Assembly: GCA_025350425.1 (NCBI GenBank)
Contig: JANXXW010000552.1
Span: 1-5,979, forward strand
Direction: 5' to 3'
DNA from: Rhodospirillales bacterium
GTDB lineage: Bacteria > Pseudomonadota > Alphaproteobacteria > Acetobacterales > Acetobacteraceae
Length of the DNA stretch: 5,979 bases
Notes under the pieces: model-generated
Told to the model about the DNA's origin: nothing
Databases searched by the model: none
Seen by the model: the letters and a program-made list of their open reading frames with translations, nothing else
Part shown: piece after piece, positions 1 to 5,867 of the stretch
Position numbering within the stretch: the stretch's first letter is position 1
Layout: the number at the start of each line of letters is the position of its first letter
Translations under genes and position numbers: made by a program

Positions 1-1579
1 CACCAAGCGATCCGAGAGCGAATATGATCCGTTCGGGGCGGCGCATTCGTCGACCTCGATCTCGGCGGCGTTGGGGTTCGGGATCGCCAACAAGCTGGCC
101 GACAGGCCGGGCAAGGGTATCGCGGTGATCGGCGACGGCGCGATGTCGGCGGGGATGGCCTATGAGGCGATGAACAATGCCGGGCGCGCGGGCAACCGGC
201 TGGTCGTGATCCTGAACGACAACGACATGTCGATCGCGCCGCCGGTTGGCGCCATGAGCGCCTATCTGTCGCGGCTGCTGTCGTCCCGCAGTTTCCTGTC
301 GCTGCGGGATCTGGCCGGCCGGATGGCCAAGCGGTTCCCCAAGGGGATCGAACGCACCGCGCGGCGGGCCGAAGAATTCGCCCGTGGCATCCTTACCGGC
401 GGCACATTATTCGAGGAACTGGGCTTTTATTATGTCGGCCCGATCGACGGCCATAACCTCGATCACCTGTTGCCGGTGCTTCGCAACGTGCGCGACGCCG
501 ACGACGCCGGACCGGTGCTGATCCATGTGATCACCCAGAAGGGTCGCGGCTATGCGCCCGCCGAGGCGTCCGCCGACAAGCTGCACGCCGTCAGCCGGTT
601 CAACGTGCTGACCGGCGAGCAGGTGAAGGCGCCGCCAGGGCCGCCCAACTATACCCGCGTCTTCGCCGACGCGCTGATTGCCGAGGCCGAGGCCGACCAG
701 CGCGTGGTGGCGATCACCGCCGCCATGCCGACCGGCACCGGGCTCGACCGCTTCGCCGCCAAGTTCCCCGACCGGAGCTTCGACGTGGGCATCGCCGAGC
801 AGCACGCCGTGACATTCGCGGCCGGAATGGCGACCGAGGGGATGAAGCCGTTCTGCGCCATCTACTCGACCTTCCTGCAGCGCGCCTACGACCAGGTGGT
901 GCATGACGTCGCCATCCAGTCCCTCCCCGTCCGCTTCGCCATCGATCGTGCCGGACTGGTCGGGGCCGATGGCGCGACCCACGCCGGCAGCTTCGACCTG
1001 GCATTTCTCGGCTGCCTGCCGGGAATTGTCATCATGGCGCCGTCCGACGAGGCCGAACTGGTTCACATGGTCGCAACGGCGGCCGCCATCGACGACGGCC
1101 CAAGCGCTGTGCGCTACCCGCGCGGCGAGGGCACTGGCATCGCTATCCCGGCGCGTGGCGAGGTGCTGCCGATCGGGCGCGGGCGCGTCATTCGCGAAGG
1201 CTCCGACGCGGCGATCCTGTCACTCGGCCCCCGGCTGGCGGACGCGCTGGCAGCGGCCGAACTTCTGGCCGCCAAGGGCGTGAGTGCCACGGTGGTGGAT
1301 GCAAGGTTCGCCAAGCCGCTGGACACGGCGCTTATCGAGCGCCTGGCGCGCGAGCACGCGGCGCTGGTGACCATCGAGGATGGCAGCGTCGGTGGCTTCG
1401 GCGCCGCCGTGATGCAGCATCTGGCGTGGGCCGGGCTGCTGGATGGCGGCGTGAAGATCCGCCCGATGGTGCTGCCGGACCGGTTCATCGACCATGACAG
1501 CCCCGCCAAGCAGATCGTCGAAGCCGGACTGGACGCCAAGAGCATCGCTGTCGTGGTGACCGGCGCGCTCGGGCGCTGA
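1..1579 (+). CDS. dxs: 1-deoxy-D-xylulose-5-phosphate synthase, 5'-truncated by window edge
   Basis: Dxs condenses pyruvate with glyceraldehyde 3-phosphate to give 1-deoxy-D-xylulose 5-phosphate, the first step of the cytosolic MEP isoprenoid pathway; it needs thiamine diphosphate and Mg2+. The frame is open from base 2, so the gene enters from outside; the first in-frame GTG/ATG-type codons (around 71) are internal. The 525 visible residues begin in the conserved TKRSESEYDPFG segment, so about 115 N-terminal residues are missing relative to a usual 620-640. Visible features, counted from base 2: HSSTSIS near 15-21, the thiamine-binding GDGA...NDNDMSI motif at about 44-78, FEELGFYYVGPIDGHN, the pyrimidine-binding domain with IAEQHAVTFAAG (catalytic Glu) and YSTFLQRAYDQ, FAIDRAGLVGADG, SAVRYPRG, and the C-terminal transketolase domain ending in LPDRFIDHD. 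The gene ends in TGA one base before tlyA, suggesting one transcript. Identification is secure. Confidence 0.97.
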   Translation, partial: TKRSESEYDPFGAAHSSTSISAALGFGIANKLADRPGKGIAVIGDGAMSAGMAYEAMNNAGRAGNRLVVILNDNDMSIAPPVGAMSAYLSRLLSSRSFLSLRDLAGRMAKRFPKGIERTARRAEEFARGILTGGTLFEELGFYYVGPIDGHNLDHLLPVLRNVRDADDAGPVLIHVITQKGRGYAPAEASADKLHAVSRFNVLTGEQVKAPPGPPNYTRVFADALIAEAEADQRVVAITAAMPTGTGLDRFAAKFPDRSFDVGIAEQHAVTFAAGMATEGMKPFCAIYSTFLQRAYDQVVHDVAIQSLPVRFAIDRAGLVGADGATHAGSFDLAFLGCLPGIVIMAPSDEAELVHMVATAAAIDDGPSAVRYPRGEGTGIAIPARGEVLPIGRGRVIREGSDAAILSLGPRLADALAAAELLAAKGVSATVVDARFAKPLDTALIERLAREHAALVTIEDGSVGGFGAAVMQHLAWAGLLDGGVKIRPMVLPDRFIDHDSPAKQIVEAGLDAKSIAVVVTGALGR

Positions 1580-1580
1580 T

Positions 1581-2324
1581 CTGGCAAAGAAACGAGCTGA
1601 TCAGCTTCTCGTCGATCTCGGGCTGGTCGAGAGCAGGACGCGCGCACAGGCGCTGATCCTGGCGGGCAAGGTGTTCTCGGACACCCGCCGCGTCGAGAAG
1701 GCCGGGCAACTTCTGGCCGAAGGAGCCGCGCTCGAGGTCAAGGGCCAAGATCATCCGTGGGTGTCGCGCGGCGGCTTGAAGCTGGCGCATGGGCTGCGCC
1801 ATTTCGGATTCGATCCGGCGGGGCGCATCTGCCTCGACGTCGGGGCCTCAACCGGAGGCTTCACCGACGTGTTGCTGACCATGGGCGCCACCCGGGTCTA
1901 TGCCGTCGATGTCGGACACGGGCAACTCGCCTGGAAAATCCGTAACGATCCGCGCGTGGCGGTGCGCGAACGGTTGAACGCGCGGAGGCTCGCGGCCGAC
2001 GACATCGGCGGCGATCCGATCCAGGCGCTGGTATGCGACGCAAGCTTCATCGGCCTGGAAACGATCCTGCCCGCACCGCTCGGCCTGTGCGCGCCGGGAG
2101 CCTGGGCCATCGCGCTGATCAAGCCGCAATTCGAGGCCGGGCCGGATCAGGTCGGCTCACGCGGCGTGGTACGGGACCAGGCGGTGCGGGAGGCGGTATG
2201 CGCCAGGATTGCCGCGTGGTGGGCGGGGTTGCCAGGATGGACCGTGCTTGGGATCGAGGAAAGTCCGATCACCGGGCCGGAGGGAAACCATGAATACCTG
2301 ATCGGTACGCAGCGTGAAGCCTGA
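1581..2324 (+). CDS. tlyA: TlyA family rRNA (cytidine-2'-O)-methyltransferase
   Basis: TlyA proteins methylate ribose 2'-OH groups of rRNA (C1409 of 16S and C1920 of 23S in the characterised mycobacterial enzyme, or 23S only in shorter types); older annotations call them hemolysins. The 247-residue length fits the family. An S4 RNA-binding domain (about 3-62, with SRTRAQALILAGKV) precedes a Rossmann FtsJ-type methyltransferase domain with SRGGLKL (62-68), the SAM-binding LDVGASTGGF (85-94), VCDASF (151-156), LIKPQFE (179-185) and EGNHEYLI (234-241). The expected K-D-K-E tetrad is visible as K67, D153, K181 and E238. No ATG, GTG or TTG occurs in frame between the in-frame stop at 1557 and GTG 1671, and starting at 1671 would delete half of the S4 domain. 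CTG at 1581 opens the family-typical (M)AKKRADQLLVDLGL and is chosen. It lies one base after the dxs stop with no clear Shine-Dalgarno, so translational coupling is likely. Function is well supported; the exact start is less so. Confidence 0.93.
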   Translation: MAKKRADQLLVDLGLVESRTRAQALILAGKVFSDTRRVEKAGQLLAEGAALEVKGQDHPWVSRGGLKLAHGLRHFGFDPAGRICLDVGASTGGFTDVLLTMGATRVYAVDVGHGQLAWKIRNDPRVAVRERLNARRLAADDIGGDPIQALVCDASFIGLETILPAPLGLCAPGAWAIALIKPQFEAGPDQVGSRGVVRDQAVREAVCARIAAWWAGLPGWTVLGIEESPITGPEGNHEYLIGTQREA

Positions 2325-2334
2325 CGACGCCTCG

Positions 2335-2347
2335 GCGCAGGCTGCGC
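2335..2347. terminator. Possible weak convergent terminator hairpin
   Basis: The 22-base gap between the tlyA stop and the stop of the opposing nickel/cobalt permease gene holds an inverted repeat, GCGCA-GGC-TGCGC (5-bp stem, 3-base loop). A competing pairing, GCCTG at 2319-2323 with CAGGC at 2338-2342, is also possible. There is no T-tract on either strand, so this is only a candidate for a shared hairpin between convergent genes; the position is its main support. Confidence 0.22.
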
Positions 2348-3411
2348 TATCTTCCGTTCGGCTCGACCTCCAGATCGTCCAAACCCGTATAGCGATAGAT
2401 CATGAGCGAGGCGATCCAGGCAAAGACGAACAGGCCTATGATGGCGAAGCCGAGGCCGTTGAAATTGTCATTGAGTGTCCCGATCCCGTCCCAGAACATG
2501 CCCGTGAGACCGAGTTGGTCGCCCATAAGGCCCAATCCCTCGATACCCCCGATCAGCACCGCCACGACGACTGACACCGCCGTGATGACGAGATTGTAGT
2601 AGAGCTTACGCATGGGTTTCACGAAGGCCCAGTTGTAGGCCCCAAGCATCAACACGCCATCGGTCGTATCGATCAGCGACATGCCGGCGGCAAAGAGCGC
2701 CGGAAAAATCATTATCGCCCAGATCGACATGCCTTGGCCGGCCTGCGTGGCCGAGATGCCGAGCAATGCGACTTCGGTCGCTGTATCGAAGCCAAGCCCG
2801 AACAGGAAGCCGAGAGGCAGCATGTGCCAGCTATGTGTGACCAACCGAAAGAGGGGCCGGAACATGCGAGCGAGCAACCCACGGCTATTCAGCAGCAGAT
2901 CGAAATCCTGCTCGACGAATGCACCGCCGCGCCGGACGTGGCGAAAGGTTTTCCAGACACCCACGAGGATGACGATGTTCATGGCCGCGACCGCGAACAG
3001 GAACAGCGTTGAGACGGACGTGCCAACAACCCCGCCGACGTTTTTCCATGAGGTGAAGGAGCTTGCCAGCCTTGTCGTCGTGATCGCGATGACGAGTGAC
3101 ACCAGAACGACGACAGCCGAGTGGCCGACTGAGAACCAGAACCCGACGCCGATCGGACGTTTGCCGTCTTGCATCAGCTTGCGGGTGACATTGTCGATCG
3201 CCGCGATATGGTCGGCATCGACGGCATGACGCAAACCGAAACTATATGCGAGCAGTGCGGTGCCGAGCATCACCGGCTGATTGCGGAAGGTGTAAAGCGC
3301 CAACGCCCAAATCGCGACGTTGGCCAAGATCAGGAGCGCATAGAGGCCTGCAAGGCGAGAACGCAAGCCGTGCGCCCGGTCATCGAAAATATGATTAATC
3401 GAAACGAGCAT
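2347..3411 (-). CDS. NiCoT-family nickel/cobalt permease (HoxN/NixA/NicT type)
   Basis: A secondary transporter of the inner membrane that takes up Ni2+ and/or Co2+, usually for urease, hydrogenase or cobalamin synthesis. From the ATG at 3411 it is 354 residues, the usual size for an eight-helix NiCoT. The family signatures are visible in order: RHAVDADHIAAIDN (about 61-74, metal-selectivity helix II), FWFSVGHSAVV (91-101), LGFDTATE (206-213) and GMSLIDTTDG (243-252). Hydrophobic segments flank these motifs, with a charged cytoplasmic loop around 158-185 and an acidic C-terminal tail. Two starts are plausible: ATG 3411 (GGAG 5 bases upstream) and TTG 3438 (GAGGT 6 bases upstream), the latter adding nine residues. 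ATG is preferred because MLVSINHIFDD looks like a natural N-terminus. It lies 101 bases downstream of a small gene on the same strand and converges on tlyA. GC is clearly lower than the flanks. Nickel versus cobalt preference cannot be decided from sequence, and no cofactor gene is present nearby. Confidence 0.93.
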   Translation of the reverse strand: MLVSINHIFDDRAHGLRSRLAGLYALLILANVAIWALALYTFRNQPVMLGTALLAYSFGLRHAVDADHIAAIDNVTRKLMQDGKRPIGVGFWFSVGHSAVVVLVSLVIAITTTRLASSFTSWKNVGGVVGTSVSTLFLFAVAAMNIVILVGVWKTFRHVRRGGAFVEQDFDLLLNSRGLLARMFRPLFRLVTHSWHMLPLGFLFGLGFDTATEVALLGISATQAGQGMSIWAIMIFPALFAAGMSLIDTTDGVLMLGAYNWAFVKPMRKLYYNLVITAVSVVVAVLIGGIEGLGLMGDQLGLTGMFWDGIGTLNDNFNGLGFAIIGLFVFAWIASLMIYRYTGLDDLEVEPNGR

Positions 3412-3512
3412 GCGGTCTCCAAGCCCCTGATCGACCAATGGCTTACCTCATGGCAAGACACCGGACCAGCGATTCCAGCTAAGGAGACAGGGCAGAACTC
3501 TCGTCAGGCCGC
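3412..3512 (-). other. Leader between the small gene and the permease gene
   Basis: These 101 bases separate the stop of the small upstream gene from the preferred permease start. Reading the minus strand, they hold two ribosome-binding-like sites: GAGGT before TTG 3438 and GGAG before ATG 3411. I see no NikR-type GTATGA...TCATAC operator and no recognisable cobalamin or NiCo riboswitch core; the stretch is too short for a complete cobalamin riboswitch. The gap is long for an internal operon spacer, so a separate promoter cannot be excluded. Confidence 0.3.
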
Positions 3513-3650
3513 TTAAGGCATTTCTCCAAGGTCGCGCCGGGAGATTTCAGCCAACAATGACCACACCCGCTCGGGTTCGATAGGAACGTCCGGGTCGTTC
3601 AGCAGATGATCCAACTCGTCTAGCTTACGGTCGTAGTCCAGCTTGTCCAT
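3513..3650 (-). CDS. Small acidic protein of unknown function upstream of the permease
   Basis: A 45-residue protein, MDKLDYDRKLDELDHLL... ending RRDLGEMP, rich in Asp, Glu and Leu. It is probably two amphipathic helices separated by a Pro-containing turn (NDPDVPIEPERVW). No signal peptide or membrane segment is seen. I cannot assign a function. The heptad-like K-L-D-E-L-D-H-L-L pattern loosely recalls the N-terminal helical region of class I peptide chain release factors, but the resemblance is short and I infer no such role. Adjacent in-frame ATG codons occur at 3653 and 3650 on the minus strand. AAAGG lies 4 bases before the first and 7 before the second; the second is preferred for spacing. 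The frame stays open further upstream to 3833, but that part overlaps the neighbouring gene and reads as a basic, low-complexity shadow. It precedes the permease on the same strand and shares its lower GC, so the two probably moved together. Confidence 0.6.
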   Translation of the reverse strand: MDKLDYDRKLDELDHLLNDPDVPIEPERVWSLLAEISRRDLGEMP

Positions 3651-3653
3651 CAT

Positions 3654-3738
3654 AGAGCCTTTGGGGTCTCGCCTTGGAGAAGAAAGCGCAAAGCTATCTG
3701 GTTTATGGCCGTTATGTGACAGTGTTGCCCGCCGCCCG
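3654..3738 (-). promoter_or_regulatory. Spacer likely holding the promoter of the small gene/permease unit
   Basis: This 85-base gap between the stop of the 402-residue gene and the small gene is less GC-rich than the flanks. On the minus strand CTGTCA is followed 18 bases later by GATAGC, a weak sigma-70-like pairing, and AAAGG sits just before the ATG pair. No convincing operator is seen. Assignment rests mainly on position and composition. Confidence 0.25.
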
Positions 3739-4947
3739 TCAAATGGAGGACAGCACGGCCGGGGCCAACGCCGCCGTTTTCGCCGCAGGGTGGGCGGGGT
3801 TGCGGAAACGCAGTTCACCATCCGGCGCGGCATGGGGAGCGGCAGCCCCGAACAGTTCCAGGCGCGAACTGCACGTGATGGCCACGACGCAGCGGGCTTC
3901 GGGGTGGGTGAGGAACTGGCGCGCCTCTCCCTCCAGTTCCAGCCGATCGCGGAGATGACGCCACTCGGCGGCGTCCGTGTCCTCCACGAACATCGCCAGG
4001 ATTCCAGGTCGCGTACCGGTCAGGCAGGCGGGCGCCAGGGCCGCCATGCGGCGGCGGATGGCGACGGCGATCTCGTTCTCCCGGCCAGCGCGGGCGGCCA
4101 GCGCGAACACGCCCTGGCCACGGCCAGTGACCGCCAGATGCGCCTCGTGGCCAAACTCGCGGCGGAGCGAATTCATCAGGCCGTTCTCGTCGGCCTGGGC
4201 GGCCGCCAGCATCAGCGGATCAAGCCGGAGTACGGCAGCCTCGTCGTGATCGGCACGACGGCTGCTCCGCAGCATGTCGCGGATGCGGCCATGCAGGGCG
4301 GCCAGGCCAGGCTGGCCGTCGGCGCCACCGCGCAAACCTTGCGGCAGGGTCAGCTTGAGGAGGTAGCGGCCCGGGTGGTTGGCCAGCCAGATTTGCAGGT
4401 CGGGGTCGATCGCATCGACCAGCGTGATCCAGGCGCCACGATGGACGTCGCGGCCTTCGTCGGCGGAAACCACGTCGCAGGCGATCTCGGCAGCCACGCC
4501 GTCGCGTTCGATCAGCAGGTCGAACGTTGCGCCGTCCTCCAGGCGGGCATAGCGCACCTCGAACCCACGCGAGCGTTGCAGGGCGGCGGTGCGGAACAGG
4601 TGAAACGAGGCGAGCAGCGTCCGTTCGCCGGCAAGTCCGTCGCGCAGCATGGCCTTCAAGTTGGCGCGTCCATCGCGCGAAGCATCGGCGGCGCAGCGAA
4701 GTGCTTCGGCGGCGATGGCGAGCAGGCAGGATTCGGCGCGGGTCGAGGGGTGGTCACAAGGCCCGGTCCGCAGCCGTTCGAGGGTGAACTCAATGGCATA
4801 ACGCTGCATCGCGGCACGCCCGGCGCGTTGGCCGGCCCCGATTTCCTTGCGGATGACGGCTTGGCGCGCAGACCACGCGCGGACGCCGACAAGATCCGCA
4901 AAGGCTGTGGCAATCTCGCGCGCCGGACGCTGAGGCTTTATCTTCAT
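3739..4947 (-). CDS. Uncharacterised 402-residue protein
   Basis: I do not recognise this family. The protein begins MKIKPQRPAREIATAF and is soluble-looking: no signal peptide or clear membrane helix. The N-terminal ~125 residues are Arg/Ala-rich and helical. A central segment follows an alpha-beta-beta order: helix around 108-127 (ERTLLASFHLFRTAAL), then GFEVRYA, then TFDLLIERDG (D143) and AEIACDVV (E154). This resembles the core of PD-(D/E)XK nucleases, but the lysine expected two residues after the Glu is Ala, so nuclease activity is unsupported. Later stretches (WITLVDAIDPDLQIWLANHPG, PGILAMFVEDTD, CVVAITCSSRLELF) look like buried strands. The tail is Ala/Pro-rich. ATG 4947 is the first start after an in-frame gap, with TTAGG five bases upstream. 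A long plus-strand frame overlaps it antisense, but that translation is Gln/Gly-rich and lacks hydrophobic cores. The gene lies downstream of aroC on the same strand after 116 AT-richer bases, so it probably has its own promoter. Confidence 0.8.
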   Translation of the reverse strand: MKIKPQRPAREIATAFADLVGVRAWSARQAVIRKEIGAGQRAGRAAMQRYAIEFTLERLRTGPCDHPSTRAESCLLAIAAEALRCAADASRDGRANLKAMLRDGLAGERTLLASFHLFRTAALQRSRGFEVRYARLEDGATFDLLIERDGVAAEIACDVVSADEGRDVHRGAWITLVDAIDPDLQIWLANHPGRYLLKLTLPQGLRGGADGQPGLAALHGRIRDMLRSSRRADHDEAAVLRLDPLMLAAAQADENGLMNSLRREFGHEAHLAVTGRGQGVFALAARAGRENEIAVAIRRRMAALAPACLTGTRPGILAMFVEDTDAAEWRHLRDRLELEGEARQFLTHPEARCVVAITCSSRLELFGAAAPHAAPDGELRFRNPAHPAAKTAALAPAVLSSI

Positions 4948-5063
4948 GTGAGCCTAAGTCCTAACCGCATTTGATTCGCCTCAAAGTACAAATCACGAAT
5001 TGCGGAAAAACCGATTTCGGGCGTGACAAGTCTTCGTGAACTGTTAAACGTTAGAAACTTGAT
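4948..5063 (-). promoter_or_regulatory. AT-richer intergenic region, probable promoter of the 402-residue gene
   Basis: These 116 bases lie between the aroC stop and the start of the next minus-strand gene. A counted 60-base stretch (4981-5040) has 26 G+C, far below the coding flanks, as is typical of a promoter or untranslated leader in a GC-rich genome. On the minus strand TGTACT resembles a -10 hexamer, but no good -35 lies at the right distance. TTAGG precedes the ATG. A short pairing, AAACT with AGTTT, spans the aroC stop without a T-tract, so no terminator is called. Confidence 0.35.
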
Positions 5064-5867
5064 TCAGTTTCGCGGGAGTCTTGCGGATATGGCAGCACCC
5101 GGATTCTGGGCGCGATGGCGCAACAGGTGATCAGCCAGCACACACGCCACCATGGCCTCGCCCACCGGCACGGCCCGGATTCCGACGCATGGGTCATGCC
5201 GGCCCCGCGTCACGACCTCCACTTCATGCCCATCGCGATCTACCCCTTGGCGCGGCGTCAGGATGGAGCTGGTGGGCTTGACAGCAAAGCGGACGACGAT
5301 GGGCTGGCCGGTGGAAATCCCGCCCAAGATGCCGCCAGCGTGGTTGGCATCGAACTCGACCATGCCGTCGCGCATGCGCATCTGGTCGGCGTTGCCTTCG
5401 CCGGTGAGCGACGCGGCGGCGAAGCCATCCCCGATTTCCACTCCCTTGACGGCGTTGATCCCCATGAGCGCGCTGGCGATGTCAGCGTCCAACTTGGCGT
5501 AGATCGGCGCGCCGAGACCGGGCGGCATGCCCTCGGCCACCACCTCGATCACGGCGCCGCAGGAGGAACCGGATTTGCGGATGCCCAAGAGGTATTCCTC
5601 CCAGGCGGCGGCGGCGGCGCGGTCGGGGCAGAAGAACGGATTTTCCTCGGTTGCCGCCCAATCCCAGGCGGCACGATCAATCATGTGCGGCCCCATCTGG
5701 ATCAGCGCGGCGCGAATGGTGACTGCGTTGCCCAACACGCGGCGCGCGACGGCGCCGGCGGCGACGCGCATGGCGGTCTCACGGGCGGAACTGCGACCGC
5801 CGCCACGATAGTCGCGGATGCCGTATTTCAATTCGTAGGCGAGGTCAGCGTGGCCGGGCCTAAAACG
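5064..5867 (-). CDS. aroC: Chorismate synthase, N-terminal ~100 codons missing
   Basis: AroC converts 5-enolpyruvylshikimate 3-phosphate to chorismate using reduced FMN, the last shared step of aromatic amino acid synthesis, in the cytosol. Homology runs for 267 residues from RFRPGHADLAYELKYG to the stop at 5064, matching roughly residues 101-361 of the E. coli enzyme. Visible motifs: the active-site His in FRPGHAD, the FMN/phosphate-binding DYRGGGRSSARET, ENPFFCPD, SSCGAVIEVVAEGMPPGLG, INAVKGVEIGDGF, NHAGGILGGISTGQ, KPTSSI and GRHDPCVGIRAVP. The first ~100 residues, including the GESHG segment with the other active-site His, are absent. On the minus strand, sequence upstream of codon R(5867-5865) is not aroC sense but an inverted copy of aroC, and no ATG starts the remaining frame (only TTG 5831, internal to the family). 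The gene is therefore interrupted by the fold-back at the window end rather than simply cut. Whether the organism's gene is truly broken is doubtful. Confidence 0.93.
   Translation of the reverse strand, partial: RFRPGHADLAYELKYGIRDYRGGGRSSARETAMRVAAGAVARRVLGNAVTIRAALIQMGPHMIDRAAWDWAATEENPFFCPDRAAAAAWEEYLLGIRKSGSSCGAVIEVVAEGMPPGLGAPIYAKLDADIASALMGINAVKGVEIGDGFAAASLTGEGNADQMRMRDGMVEFDANHAGGILGGISTGQPIVVRFAVKPTSSILTPRQGVDRDGHEVEVVTRGRHDPCVGIRAVPVGEAMVACVLADHLLRHRAQNPGAAISARLPRN
5794..5867 (+). repeat. Left arm of a 74-base inverted repeat
   Basis: This arm pairs with 5906-5979 in reverse-complement orientation, with position i matching 11773-i. I find 73 of 74 positions complementary; the exception is G5841 against A5932. 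Pairing stops at T5868/T5905. The arm lies entirely within the minus-strand aroC coding sequence. Confidence 0.95.

Noticed and set aside
407..1066. 219-codon open frame on the minus strand within dxs
   Set aside because: It is entirely antisense to well-conserved Dxs motifs and has a Gly/Arg/His-rich shadow composition.
3439..3512. Possible cobalamin or NiCo riboswitch or NikR operator ahead of the permease
   Set aside because: No conserved riboswitch core or NikR dyad could be recognised, and the space is too short for a complete cobalamin riboswitch.
3651..3833. N-terminal extension of the small minus-strand gene to 106 residues
   Set aside because: It would overlap the 3' end of the 402-residue gene and add a basic, Arg/Pro-rich stretch; the ATG pair with AAAGG nearby gives a better start.
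3643..4974. 443-codon open frame on the plus strand
   Set aside because: It lies antisense to the 402-residue gene; its translation is Gln/Gly/His-rich with no hydrophobic core, as expected for the complement of a GC-rich gene.
4995..5025. Short hairpins (CGG-AAAAA-CCG and CCGA-TT-TCGG) in the gap between aroC and the next gene
   Set aside because: The stems are only 3-4 bp, overlap each other and have no following T-tract, so no terminator is called.
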